Source of the DNA: Cerioporus squamosus
Lineage: Eukaryota > Basidiomycota > Agaricomycetes > Polyporales > Polyporaceae
Direction of reading: 5' to 3'
DNA: 64,000 bases
Assembly: GCA_022592435.1 (NCBI GenBank)
Contig: JABYQS010000053.1
Coordinates: forward strand, 1-64,000
Of the stretch, positions 10,446 through 23,000 are shown piece after piece. Within the stretch, counting starts at the first letter, position 1, and each line of letters opens with the position of its first letter. The position numbers and the translations under genes are program-made. Below the pieces are notes generated by a model. The model saw only the letters and a program-made list of their open reading frames with translations. It ran no database searches and had not been told where the DNA came from.

Positions 10446-13400
10446 GCGTACAGCGAGAGTTCGAGCACGTAAGTGCACATTCGCTCGCATACGATGGCTA
10501 CACGCGCTGACTCGCCATCTACAGCTCCCCTCACACCAGCTGAAATCGCTTCTAGCGCCGCTCTCGCACCTCTATCTACACCACCTCGCCCGTCCTACAG
10601 TGAAATCGCAGGGTGGCTGTTGGGCTTCCAGAGTGCCGCCAGGACCCTGAATGTGCATACATGGGACTGAACGCGACACACGCAGGGCGGAAGCTCGGAA
10701 TCCATGGTCGTCGCACCTCGGATGCGCCTCCGCGATGTCTACGCACAGCGCCGTGCCGACAGCGCGATCCCTGTCCATGCAACCTGCCGGATACACCCGT
10801 CGACGCATACCGGGTGCGGATGTCTCGTCTCTGACGCGCCATGTCGGGAAGAGCAATGAAGTGGTAAGCGTACAACTTGCGGACCTGCATACTCTGAATC
10901 GACTCACTTCGATGATGCCGGGAGCCTTCTCGGCTGTGTTCTTGCTCCGCATGCTGTCCGGGGACTGTTGGGAGTCGGGACACGTGCACGGGCCAGATCT
11001 GGTTGTGATTGTCGTCAGGTGCGTCACTAGAGGAGTACACGAGTTGTACGGAAGCCACTGACGCACCTCTAGAGCCTGTCTAGTACTCTACCAGACGTCT
11101 GCACCTTGCCCGAGACATTCTGAATGCGGCACTGGAAGACCTAGGGACCCCGTCTTCAGCATAGGGGTCTTCAGCACCGCATGCTGCCAGGTTACGCACC
11201 TCAGGACTACCGTCGACGCCACCGCCGACACATGAGGGACCCGACGTACATGCCTAACATCCAAGGCAGATAGAAGGCTCATGGCCTGCGATAGTCGGGC
11301 TTTGAGGCCACGGATGGGATAGGTACGCGGCCGGAAGCCACTCAGATGGTACGAGTACCGTGCGATGTCGAAACGGTAACATGCTTACCTGTGAATCATC
11401 CAGGACGCGTCGAAACATGCTCAGCGCATCCGATACTTCCGTAGACGGCTTCGGCGCAGCGCGTAGCTCTGCTAACTGACCAGTGAGTACCCAGCAGTCC
11501 TTCCGTGGGTCTGCTATGCATCTAACGTATGCAGTCTTTCCTGCTCCCGGAGAAGCCAGAGGACGCGCAGGTGCTGGGAGAGTCGAGCAGGCGACGGGGG
11601 GGCCGGTGGTGGGAGGAGGAAGGGAGCGACTGACCAACACATGTAGCACCCTCGCTCCGGGATCCGGGAACATTCATCTGTCAGAGACGGCGAATTCCTG
11701 CGGTTCCCAGGCGCGTTGCGCGCCGACGTCCCGTTTCGAGCACGGTGGTCAATGTATGTCGTCCTCTTCGCCTTCCGGCATATCATCCCAAGATGTGAGT
11801 GCGGTAAGTGATGCTCACAGCGACTGTGTGTCTGTGCAGAGGCTTCGATAGATGCGGTATAGGTAGGAAATATGAGGTGCGTACCAGCCATACACGTTGA
11901 CCTGCGTGTCTCGGCTGAGCTTGACGTTGCACGGACACATTGTAGCCGATTGGCTGACCATCCCCACGGCCACAAGGTTATCTTCCGGGTACCTATGCTG
12001 CCCGATTCAGCCCAACCACCGGCCGGGAGGCACATTCAGGCTTCGGAGAACGCCTCAATGACCGGCTGTCGGCCACCGTTTCAATGGTAGACACAATCCA
12101 GACGGTGCACGTAGTTTATGCGACGCTGGGAGCTCTTGAAACTACGCAGTATGGCTCCAAGACCGATGCCGGGGCCGCCAGGTGATACATCTGCATGCAC
12201 ACAACCGTCGAGACACCGGGGAATGACCTAATGGACTCTCGCTGCTGCAACTCAGCCACATCACTCTCGACCTCGGTGTTCCCCCCGATGTTGACGTCCT
12301 ACACATACTTCGGACTCCCGGAGTCTTCAATTCAGCCGTCCTCCTCTATATTGGGTCTCCACAGCTGTTGCGCTTACCGCTGTGTCGGATTACAGGAGGA
12401 GTGGCAAGCTAACGATGTGGCAGCTCTCATCCTCGGATCCCGTCATGTTGGGACATACTTCTCTGTTGCGTTCCCACCTGTCTATTCATATCTAGGCTTG
12501 CTTGATTGTTCTGTATATGTGGCTCTTGCCTCTGTAGTACATAGTAACGAATGAACATAGCTTCTCGCAAATATTCTTGCGCAGAGGCCGTGCCTCCCGC
12601 AATATGGCGTGTCCGTGATTCGGTCACCGCCTGTGAGAATATTCCCGACTATGATAGTCAAGAAGCTTGCTGCCAGAGCTAGCCTTGACATCGCATCAGC
12701 TGCCTTGGACATTTCCTGCCGCTGTCTAACTTGAAACCTGGACTGATAGGAGCATGCTGTCTTCCGAACCGAAATCTTTCTGGACCCTTCGGTCTTCTCT
12801 TGCTTATCCGAGTCAAGTCTCGACACTGTTCCGAATTCCATCCTGTCTAAGTCATCGCTTGTCCCAGTTCTCTTCGACTGCAAAGCTCAAGTCTATGTCT
12901 TTCCCTGAATATAGTTCTGGCTTGGAAACAAAAGTCTTAACCACCATTCTTCTACGCAGCTCTTCAGCCAGCTCTGCAGAGGATTTGCGGTGGGTATGCG
13001 GGCTCAGACTCGACTCTGATGGCTGTCCAACAAGCTTTGCCAGTACATGGTTACAGAATGTCCAAGTGTATGGTTATTTGGAGGCTCCCTGGCCCGATTT
13101 GTCTATCCCGGTGTCCACCGGACTGAGCTTCGACGGGGTCAGGCCGGGCACGCAACCGAGTAAAGTCTCGGTGGCAGCGGCACACCGGAAGAGCCCTTGG
13201 GAAGGCATATGATCACGCTGTCTCGCATCCTGCTTGCTAGGTCAAAATGTATGTTTACGATGGCCTAAACTCCTTCATGAGACCGTGAAATTGTGTCAAT
13301 AATATCCAATTGAGCGGTACGGGAAAGAGCCTGAGTAGGCACTGGTCTGCACCGTGACCAGATACCTCATACTTTCATGACAGGTTGAGTATCATTCAGC

Positions 13401-16400
13401 CGATGTCACGGCGGAAAACCTTTTGGGGAGCCATGCCCGAGGTGCCCGGAGAATCAAATCATTCTTCTGATTCCAGCGTACTCGGGAGACCTGCAGTGCA
13501 GTTCTCTGACACTGGCAGGAGGCAGCCCGAGCTCAATGTGAGCCTCTACATCCGCTGCCAACGGAACGACGATGGGACCGAGATCGAACATGTTACACGC
13601 AAGACTACGAACATGTCCCTCCTCCCGGCTCCCCTGGCCGAAAACACCTAGCGAACGACAATCCAGCACTGCCGAGACGTCGGACGCGGACAAGGCAGCC
13701 TGAGAAGAATGGACGCAGACGCACGGACCCTGCTCCGTGTTACTTAGGCTGCGACAGACGCGGGTTAGACGACATTTCCCCCCCTCTCTCCCGCCCTCCC
13801 GCCCACCTCCCGGTTTCCTCAAGCTCTGCCCGGTTTCGACGACGACGACGACGGTGTCGAGTAGGTGTCCATCCCGTGTCGCGCCTTCCTGGTATTGACT
13901 GGATACTCCCGGCAGGTCTCTCGTTCGCGGGCTGGCTGGACGGAGAACGCGGTCAGGTACGTCTCCCATCCATCCTCCGGCGCACGACGTTGACGTTCAT
14001 ACTGCGTTCCAGCAGGCTGCGGTCGCGATCAGCGGTGCGGTACGTCGCATCGTCTCGCTGTGCATGGCTTACAGCTCAGTGCTCACCATTCTCCTCTCGC
14101 TCTCCCAGCTTCGACGATCCCGCGAGCACTGCACGGGCGAGGCGTGTCGGTCGATGTCTTCGGCGTACAGACACCCGCGCACTTGCACAGAAGCTGTTCG
14201 GGTATCCTCTGCAGCTGCGTCACGGTAGCCCGGCGGGTAGGTGTGCCCTCCGCACTTTCTCTCTGCTGCGACGAGCTAACGAGCCGGCTCGCAGACGCGT
14301 CCGCGCTCCGGATCCCTGGTGCGTCCGCGCGTGCTATCCCGGGTCTGCAAGGTACTCACGCACGCTAACACCCGTCTGCTGAGCCAGAGACTCGGGCGCG
14401 TCGCGCGCTGTTGAAGGCCGACTTCGACGTCTTCTGGAGCGAGACAGGTGAGCTACTCACCGATCTCCCGAGTTCGAGCTTACCTTGCAACACGTCGCAG
14501 TGCAGTGAGACCGAGACCCGCGGCAACCTGCGCGATCTAGGACAAAGATGGTGTCGCTGGCAGGCGTCAGCTCGCGCAGGTAAGAACTCCGTGCCATGTG
14601 TATTGTGGTCACGTACTTACTGTGAGTCCTGACGTAGGCATCCGGTAAGTCGGCTCGCGAACGGCCTGAACCGCTGCCCGACGTACTTACTCCCGGGCCC
14701 TCCCGGACGTGACGGTCGCGCCGACCCTTCCTGCGGGATCGTACATACACGTAGCAGATGAGCGCGTACGAGATCGAGCAGCGGTCGCGTAGCTGCAGCC
14801 CAGGACCGTTCAGGCAGTCCGGGCGCACGGCGTGAGATTGAGCGAGCCGGAGAGGCCGGCTGGACGACGCCGTGTCTGTTTGGTGTGAGTGTGAGGAAAG
14901 AGACGTCGCTACCGAGTCGAGGTCGCGGCATGAGTCGGTCGGCGACCGCGGGAGCTGTATGACTGCCGGAAGTGGTGGAGCGGCCGGGTACCGGGAGGGG
15001 AAGACGCGTCCTGAGCTGGCAGGAACCATGTTGGCTGCGAGGAGCACGTGCAGGTCGGTCTGTGTTGAGGCGTACATCGACACACCGAGTGCAGCGCGTA
15101 GCTTGCCGCTCCCTTTGTGGGCAGCTGGCGGCGGCGCCGTCTGCATGATCGTTTGAGGTCCGAGGGCCGTGGATAGTCTCGCTTGACCTTGACCTCAACC
15201 TCGACAGCGTCCGACTATCCTCAGCGCGTACCTATGAAGCTAGGTCAGTAATCGGGGCACGATGGTGCGGGCATGAGCATGGGAGAACGCGCTCACCTTG
15301 CTCGGACGTCCCAGGCTGGCGTGTGAGGTCGAGTAGCAAACTTTTCTGTATATACGATGTACTGGACGTAGAATGAAATCCATAGAAGCTTGTTGAGACA
15401 CTACCAAACGCCAGCGACGTACCTGCAGCGAGCCTCCATGCGAACAAGACTTGCGAAGACGCGGTCTGAACGAAGTGGCCGGTGGCTGCGAGCCAGTCGA
15501 GTGTCTTGTGCCCGGAAGGACTGGTCGTCGCGCGAGAGTCCCGAGGACGCAGCAGTGGACAGTACGAGCCGTAGCTCGAGCTTGATGAGTGACGATGGCG
15601 TCGTGCGAGCAAGCGGACAGCGTTGTACATAGTCGCTGTCTGCGCAACGGCCACGGCTGTCTCAGTTCTGCTCCTGTAGAGCGACGGAGTGCGAGCGGAG
15701 ATGGGTCTCAGCACTGGTCGAGGACTCCGGAGAAGCAGCTGTGTGTCTGGTGTAAGTACGACGATCGCAGAAGACCGAGGTAGATACACGTACCAGGGCG
15801 AAGCAATCCCCTCTAGCACTCAGGTCGGTCGAGCGTCGCGGCACCACGACAGATGTTGCGGGTTCTCTGCGCTTGAAAGCGTGCGACGGCGATCGGGCAC
15901 TCGTGCTTCGGGCAGGCTACTATACCTATGTAGAAGAGCGTAAGCGTCGAATGGCGACTGCGCTGCTTGCGCGAAACGTACCTGGGCGTGTGTCTTGTTG
16001 AATCTGAGCGGAGCGGAGACGAGGGCACGGCGACGGACGTGTTGCATACTTGTTCGAACTGAGCCCACGTCCTGTTCCCCTGGCCAAGATGCACAAGATC
16101 AGGAGAGAGCGGGTTCCGGACGGGCAACGAAGCTGTGGGGCGGCTGCAGTGAGTACGTGCGCTGCCGGGCGAGCAGGTAGGGACTTGCAGTCGCTGCACG
16201 AGAGATCTCTAGAACAGTCGCGCTATTATCCAGTAGATGGTAAGCGGCGAAACTTGCTGCGACGAGTGGGGGGCCCATACGCTGATACGAAGACCGAAGA
16301 GACCGGCGACGCGTGCAATAGCGAGTGCTTGTTTCGGGCTGAGGATACGTGCTCCACGGACGTGAGCACATACGCGCGAGCCTGCAGGACATCGAAATGC

Positions 16401-16733
16401 ATGCATATATGCGCCTAATACATGTCGCAATCAATGTTAGCGTTGCACACTCTGAGACCTGCGTGCTACACTGACCTGTCTGCAAGCGTGAGGACAGCCA
16501 CCCCGGACACGCTCAGGACGCTATACCGACGAGACACTGAAGGGAGGAGGCGACGAGCACTGGGTGAGCAACTAGACGAGTGCGAAGAGCAAGGCGAGCG
16601 CGAGAGGCAGACGAGCACCAGAAGCGGGCACGGGCGTCGAGAAGCAAACCGTAAACGGCGGCGGCGATAACGTCCTCTGCCCCGCCGTCCGCCCTCTCCT
16701 CGTCCTCCACGACGGCGAGAGCGAGCACCGGGC
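10446..16733. other. Unit A spacer, no recognised gene
   Basis: About 6.3 kb of repeated spacer. Many short open frames exist, but indels between the three units do not respect a reading frame, for example the short insertions and losses around 12.60 kb versus 22.19 and 31.77 kb. A visibly more AT-rich block lies at about 12.2-13.4 kb. The minus strand at 15.2-16.2 kb shows a series of splice-like motifs (GTACGT donors, CAG acceptors) around Ser/Arg-rich frames. This may be a remnant of a spliced gene, but no domain is recognised. A polypyrimidine tract and CGA repeats lie at 13.77-13.86 kb. Confidence 0.45.
13775..13856. repeat. Polypyrimidine tract followed by CGA microsatellite, unit A
   Basis: A pure C/T run of about 36 bp (13775-13810 region) is followed about 25 bp later by five CGA units. 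The same pair occurs at about 23367-23446 and 32943-33026. The C-run length differs by one or two bases between units. Confidence 0.75.
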
Positions 16734-19700
16734 ATGGCGGGACGGTCAGCGCACGTCCGACGCATCTCGAGCGACTTCCGGGGTCCCGAGCGGCGGCGGT
16801 CGTCCTCACACGGCGACGCGACCCCACGTGTCCCCGCCCCGCCCACGCTCGTCCACGCCCACGACCACTCTGTCCCGCCCTCGCCCATGCGCTCCCCGTC
16901 CCCGACGCCAGGACAGAATGCGAGTACACAGGCGGGCACCAGCGGGGCCCATCTGACCGCGGACCACGGCCCCAAGCGGCTCGGTTTCCTCGGGGACATC
17001 CTCCAGCTGCCGTCCGCTGGCCATCTCGTCGCGTCCTCGTCCCACCTGGCCTCGCACCTGCACTCGTCTCACCTTGGAGCATCGCCCGCCTCGGTCGCTT
17101 CGTCATCCCAGCGCTCCGGCACCACCCCGATCCCGTCCAGTCTCCTCCCTGCCCGCTCCCACTCTCGCGCTGACTCTGCCTTGCCCCGCGATCCCCGTGA
17201 AGGTGCACACTCGCCCGTCCCGATGGCCGCTCCCCAGAACCAGCCTAACAAGGGCCATACGTCGCCTTCAAAGGTACGTACGTCATACTTCGCGTCTGCT
17301 CCGGGATTGGTGCGTGGGTGTAGTGGGAGACACCGCGAGCGGTGCAAGTCTCAGGTCAGAGCGTAGTATCATGACCGCCGTGGCTCGACGTATGAGCGTG
17401 CTCAGGACGATACCCCAGCAAGCAAGTATGCACAGTTGGGCACGCAGTGTGTCGTCCCGGTCTATGTCCCTACCTTCGAGTTCCCTTCCTTCAGCCTTCT
17501 GCCTTCACCCATTCACGGTTCACGTTACCGACGCAATCATGTTGGTCTGCGAGTGTCACGCAGGTCGCGGTGCTTCCCAGGGATACTCTGTTGCCCTCTT
17601 TCTACTCGTTCGTCCACTTCCGATACCCGACGCTTCGAGGCATGTCTTGTGTGCCTCTCGACACCTGCACTGGACGACTCCGGGAGGTGGTGACCTCTAC
17701 CGTTCACCCTCCTCTTGCTTGTCCGCTTACATATACTCTCCCCGTACCCTGAGGATTCGCCCGCGATGTCACGTAACTGCCGTTGCAGGCTGACTTGCGC
17801 GTTTCCCATCTTGCATCGCGCACCCGGCAATTCGCATCTCGCATACACGTCCTCGCCCGGCGACCCCCTCACCTTTGGGATGTGTGCGGGGTGAGGTGCA
17901 CAGGCGGAAACCTGCGCAGGAGACGGATGGCAGTCGCGATGGTGTGTTTTGTTCGTGCTTTGAAGCAAGCGTTGTATCGACTGTTGTCTCAGTTTCACTT
18001 CACCTCTTTCAACGGTCATCGCCATCTACTGGCATATTCTGCCGGCGACGCGGGGACGGTGATCTAGTTTGTGCTTGTCGTTCTCGCGCCTCCGTGAGGC
18101 AGGATGACCGGGCGGCAGGCAGCTGAGATAGCTCCGGTACCATCGAGATGCGCTCACCGCTGCCACTGTCCCGCCACCCTTTACCTATACTGGCCGTCAG
18201 TCAGCGGTGGGGGACAACGGCTTCATCGTCCGACGCAGACGCGTACAAGCTCAACTTCTTGCAGATTGAGACCAGGAGATCTCTGTCTGTGTACGTGGGC
18301 GATCCAGGTCGGGTCGCGGATCGCGATCGTCCGTTTGCCAATTCTGCCTACTTATCTTCCGCCTTTTCGCCTGTGATGAGTGTTCTCTTCGCTCGTGCAG
18401 TACTGAGGCTCTGTTCCGCTCGCTCCGGTTGTGTTTGCTGCATCGACCGTGAGTTTGCCCTGCGCAAGGATCGTCCTGGGATGTGCGCTGCGTTGTACAT
18501 ATCCGCATACTTGCATCCTCTGACATCGACCTCTGCGTGTTCCCTCGACCGCCCACCGTCACGTAACTGCCACCGCTCCCTGATCTGCGCATCGCACCCC
18601 GCATCTCGCATACACGTCCTCGCCGCGCGATCTTCTCACCCCAGTGCTTCTATCTCCCCGCTGACTCCGCACCGCGAACGCAAACAGGCCTCGTCCACGC
18701 GCACATATGACTCCAAGCTCGTCTCGCGCGAGATGCACCGCCTGGGCAACCTCGCCCACCTCCCCTCCCTCGCCCCCTCCGTCTCCGCGCCCCAGGCGAC
18801 GAGCGCACTGACCATGGCCCCCTCCGCCGCCCCGAGCATCAGCGCGAGCCTCTCGGGCGAGAGCCCCTGGGCGTCCCTCCACGTCCTCATCCTCCCGCTC
18901 TTCAACCACGAGCCGCTCCGCTGCCCGATCGAGGACCTCAACCAGCTCGTCCGCCGCCACATCCAGACCGTCGTCTCCGCCGCCCCGGGCAAGGCCGTCG
19001 CCACGCTCGAGAACGACGCCTTCGAGCTCATCGCGACCGGCATGGTCACCCTCGACTCCAGGCTCGCCGGCGTCGACGACGAGCAGCTCATCGTCCACAT
19101 CGTCGAGCTCTGGACCTTCTTCTGGACACAGGTCCTCCCGTACCTCGAAGGGGTGAGTCTATCCGTCTACTCTTCCCGTCCTGTCATCCCCACATCCCCA
19201 TTCCCTTCTGCTCTTCCCCTCATTCCGTCGGCCTTACCCGTCTCTTCCGTCTAGGCGCTGCTCCCACTGCAAACCGATCCGCTCCTCTCCTCGCTTTACC
19301 GCATACCAAAGGCGCACCGGCCGACGTCGCCCACGCAGAATGGCAAGAGTGCCGGGGTACCAACGGCTGCGTCAGGCCAGATCGACGTGCGCGCCCTCGC
19401 GCTCGTCTCCTTCCGCGACCGCATCATCCTCCCGCTCTTCCCCCGCCTCCACGCACGCCTCACCATGTCCAAGGACGGGAACATGCTCGGCTCGGAGACG
19501 CAGCAGGCGCGTCTGCAGCAGATGTGCGTGCATCCCGTCCACTCCGCAAACCAGCTCTGTGATGTGAAAGCTGACGCACGTCCGCCAGGCTCCGGGGCGT
19601 CGCTGTACGTAGGCACGCGAATATATTTTGTTCTCCTGACTGGCGCCGGGCGTCTGGTAGCCTCGTGGCTGGACGGGCGCGGTGGAGTCAGGCGCGCAAT

Positions 19701-20075
19701 GAGGACTTAGCCCGACCGGAAATAGGACGAGACTCAGTAGATGCGCAGGAAGGATTGAGTGGGGTGGGATACAGGGAGGTAGGCTACAGAGAGTGCGCAC
19801 GGAGGGCTGACCGGGGGTGGATAGTGGGAGAGTCGTCTACAGGGAGTGCGCAAGGAGGGCTAGTGCAAGGTAGGGCTACGGGGAGTGCGACGGAAAGAGT
19901 CGTCTACAGGGCTTACAGGGGGTGGCTAGTGGGAGGTAGGCTACGGAGAGTGCACAGGAAGGGCTACAGGGAGGCGCGTAATTGGCTACCGGGAGCGACT
20001 CGAGAGTGTACAGCGAGATTCGAGGTGAGAACTCGCTATCATAGGGCTAATATCTACGCTGACTACAGCACGTAA
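16734..20075 (+). CDS. HbrB-like TORC2 subunit, copy 2, 3'-truncated and fused to spacer DNA
   Basis: Exons 16734-17273, 18688-19152, 19255-19523 and 19589-20075 give an open frame of 586 codons. Exons 2-3 carry the HbrB domain, almost identical to copy 1. Intron 1 is 1414 bp, very long for this genome. Introns 2 and 3 differ in sequence from those of copies 1 and 4. Exon 1 has one C fewer than copy 1 in the run near 16836, so the reading frame must start at the upstream ATG at 16734; the ATG used by copy 1 is ACG here. The native 3' half is absent. From 19589 the frame enters spacer and stays open for 161 Arg/Gly/Ala-rich codons through the minisatellite. Intact as an open frame, but the product would be a chimera. 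Confidence 0.65.
17274..18687 (+). other. Long intron 1 of HbrB copy 2 (1414 bp) with an internal repeat
   Basis: The GTACGT donor and ACAG acceptor match those of copies 3 and 4, whose introns are nearly identical. The intron holds two imperfect copies, about 780 bp apart, of a block of about 90 bp beginning GTCACGTAACTGCC and containing CGCATCTCGCATACACGTCCTCGCC split by small changes (about 17766-17870 and 18549-18642). The 3' end resembles the short copy-1 intron. The frame from 18148 is open into exon 2, but nothing shows that it is an alternative first exon. Confidence 0.7.
19750..20010 (+). repeat. Degenerate minisatellite, unit B
   Basis: Same family as at 10126-10445, with words TACAGGGAGGTAGGCTACAG, GGAGGGCTAGTGCAAGGTAG and GGGGGTGGCTAGTGGGAGG. 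It lies inside the open tail of chimeric HbrB copy 2. Confidence 0.7.
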
Positions 20076-23000
20076 AGTGCGCCCCCAGTGAGCGCACATG
20101 GCATCGCAACTCCGCTCTCCCGCTTCCGTCTACGCCGCTCGCCAGTCGTCCAGAAGCCGCCGTCCTCCAGAAGCTCGCATCCTTGGGTCCGGCTTCGTGG
20201 ACGGTCTCGGAGACGTGGACATATGAGGGATCTTGGCGTCGGCGTGCTGCAGGGATAACAGTCCGTGCGGATGTCTCTGGCCGCAGTCTTTCCAGTCTGA
20301 CGATGTGCGGACTCCGCAAGGCGAAACCTCGCCGGCTTCCCAGGCGCGGAAGCTCGGCGAGTCGGAGAACACGGCCGTCCGGCCCCAGGTGCGCTTCGGC
20401 AATACCTGCGCGCAAGCCCCGTGGTCAGCGACAGCTCGTTGCAGACTGCTACATGGACTCACACGAGCGATGCCGGGAGTCTCCGTAGCCGTTGAAAGCC
20501 GTCCGACTTAAGGACGTGCGGACGCACTTCTGAAAGGGGCGAACCATTCGCGTCCTCGTTCAGAGAGCTCGTGTGCCGAGATCTGGGCGCCGATGTCGTC
20601 AGGTACGTCACAGTAGAGTTCACGAGCATGGAAGCCGCTGACGTACTTTCAGAGCATGTCTCGCGCCGTGCAGGAGATCTGCCTTGCATGGGAAGTGTTC
20701 AGAACACGAGCGCACCTGCGCCTCCCACAGCCTCGGAGCCTTCAGCACCAGATACCGGACGACGCGGCTGCCAGGACACGCACCTCAGGACGACCGTCGA
20801 CGCCGCCGCCAACGCGTGAGGGACCCGAGGTGCATACCTGACGTGGAGAGAAGGCTCACGGGCTGCGAAATTCGGGCTTCAAGGCGACGAATGGGATGGG
20901 TACGCGGCTGGAAGCCACTCAGACAGTACGAGTACCGTGCGATGTCGAAGCGGCACCATGCTGACCTGTGAACCATCAAGGACGCGTCGGAACACGCACA
21001 GCGCGTCCGATACTTTCGTATACGGCTTTGGCGCGGTGCGTAGGTTTGCTAACTGACCAGTGAGTACACAGCAGTCTTTCTGTGGGTCTGCTACACACCT
21101 AACGTAGCCACGCAGCGGTCGCCTCCCGGCGAAGCCAGAGGACGCGCAGGTGCTGGGAGAGTCGAGCAGGCGACGGGGGGGCCGGTGGTGGGAGGAGGAA
21201 GGGAGCGACTGACCAACACACGTAGCACCCTCACTCCGGGATCCGGGAACATTCATCTGTCAGAGACGGCGAATTCCTGCGGTTCCCAGGCGCGTTGCGC
21301 GCCGACGTCCCGTTTCGAGCACGGTGATCAATGTATGTCGTCCTCTTCGCCTTCCGGCATATCATCCCAAGACGTGAGTGCGGTAAGTGATGCTCACAGC
21401 AACTGTGTGTCTGTGCAGAGGCTTCAATAGATGCGGTATAGGTAGGAAATATGAGGTGCGTACCAGCCATACACGTTGACCTGCGTGTCTCGGCTGAGCT
21501 TGACATTGCATGGACACATTGTAGCCGATTGGCTGACCATCCCCACGGCCACAAGGTTATCTTCCGGGTACCTATGCTGCCCGATTCAGCCCAACCACCG
21601 GCCGGGAGGCACATTCAGGCTTCGGAGAACGCCTCAATGACCGGCTGTCGGCCACCGTTTCAATGGTAGACACAATCCAGACGGTGCACGTAGTTTATGC
21701 GACGCTGGGAGCTCTTGAAACTACGCAGTATGGCTCCAAGACCGATGCCGGGGCCGCCAGGTGATACATCTGCATGCACACAACCGTCGAGACACCGGGG
21801 AATGACCTAATGGACTCTCGCTGCTGCAACTCAGCCACATCACTCTCGACCTCGGTGTTCCCCCCGATGTTGACGTCCTACACATACTTCGGACTCCCGG
21901 AGTCTTCAATTCAGCCGTCCTCCTCTATATTGGGTCTCCACAGCTGTTGCGCTTACCGCTGTGTCGGATTACAGGAGGAGTGGCAAGCTAACGATGTGGC
22001 AGCTCTCATCCTCGGATCCCGTCATGTTGGGACATACTTCTCTGTTGCGTTCCCACCTGTCTATTCATATCTAGGCTTGCTTGATTGTTCTGTATATGTG
22101 GCTCTTGCCTCTGTAATACATAGTATCCCCACTACGAATGAACATAGCTTCTCGCAAATATTCTTGCGCAGAGGCCGTGCCTCCCGCAACTTATATGGCG
22201 TGTCCGTGATTCGGTCACCGCCTGTGAGAGTCTTCCCGACCGTGACAGTCAAGAAGCTTGCTGCCAGAGCTAGCCTTGACATCGCATCAGCTGCCTTGGA
22301 CATTTCCTGCCGCTGTCTAACTTGAAACCGGGACTGATAGGAGCATGCTGTCTTCCGAACCGAAATCTTTCTGGACCCTTCGGTCTTCTCTTGCTTATCC
22401 GAGTCAAGTCTCGACACTGTTCCGAATTCCATCCTGTCTAAGTCATCGCTTGTCCCAGTTCTCTTCGACTGCAAAGCTCAAGTCTATGTCTTTCCCTGAA
22501 TATAGTTCTGGCTTGGAAACAAAAGTCTTAACCACCATTCTTCTACGCAGCTCTTCAGCCAGCTCTGCAGAGGATTTGCGGTGGGTATGCGGGCTCAGAC
22601 TCGACTCTGATGGCTGTCCAACAAGCTCTGCCAGTACATGGTAACAGAATGTCCAGGTGTATGGTTATTCGGAGGCTCCCTGGCCCGATTTGTCTATCCC
22701 GGTGTCCACCGGACTGAGCTTCGACGGGGTCAGGCCGGGCACGCAACCGAGTAAAGTCTTGGTGGCAGCGGCACACCGGAAGAGCCCTTGGGAAGGCATA
22801 TGATCATGCTGTCTCGCATCCTGCTTGCTAGGTCAAAATGTATGTTTACGATGGCGTAAACTCCTTCATGAGACCGTGAACTTGTGTCAATAATATCCAA
22901 TTGAGCGGTACGGGAAAGAGCCTGAATAGGCACTGGTCTGCACCGTGACCAGATACCTCATACTTTCATGACAGGTTGAGTATCATTCAGCCGATGTCAC

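Larger units (their letters stand above)
9973..19591 (+). repeat. Tandem array unit A (about 9.6 kb)
   Basis: The unit runs from just after the copy-1 breakpoint (CGCCAGGCT, then CCGGGGCGTC) to the same breakpoint after HbrB copy 2 exon 3. It contains a minisatellite, about 6.3 kb of spacer and the HbrB 5' half with the long intron 1. Compared with units B and C, the spacer at about 10.25-11.1 kb and 14.9-16.4 kb is clearly diverged with many indels, while 11.4-14.9 kb is nearly identical. Unit A is therefore a mosaic. Confidence 0.85.

Noticed and set aside
12195..12554. Plus-strand frames of 119-183 codons in the AT-richer island as genes
   Set aside because: Their lengths differ among the three units because of indels that are not multiples of three, and differences show no codon-position bias.
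18148..18687. An intronic frame running in frame into HbrB exon 2 as an alternative first exon
   Set aside because: The text is Ser/Arg-rich without a domain, and the acceptor at 18687 is perfect and shared with the short intron of copy 1.
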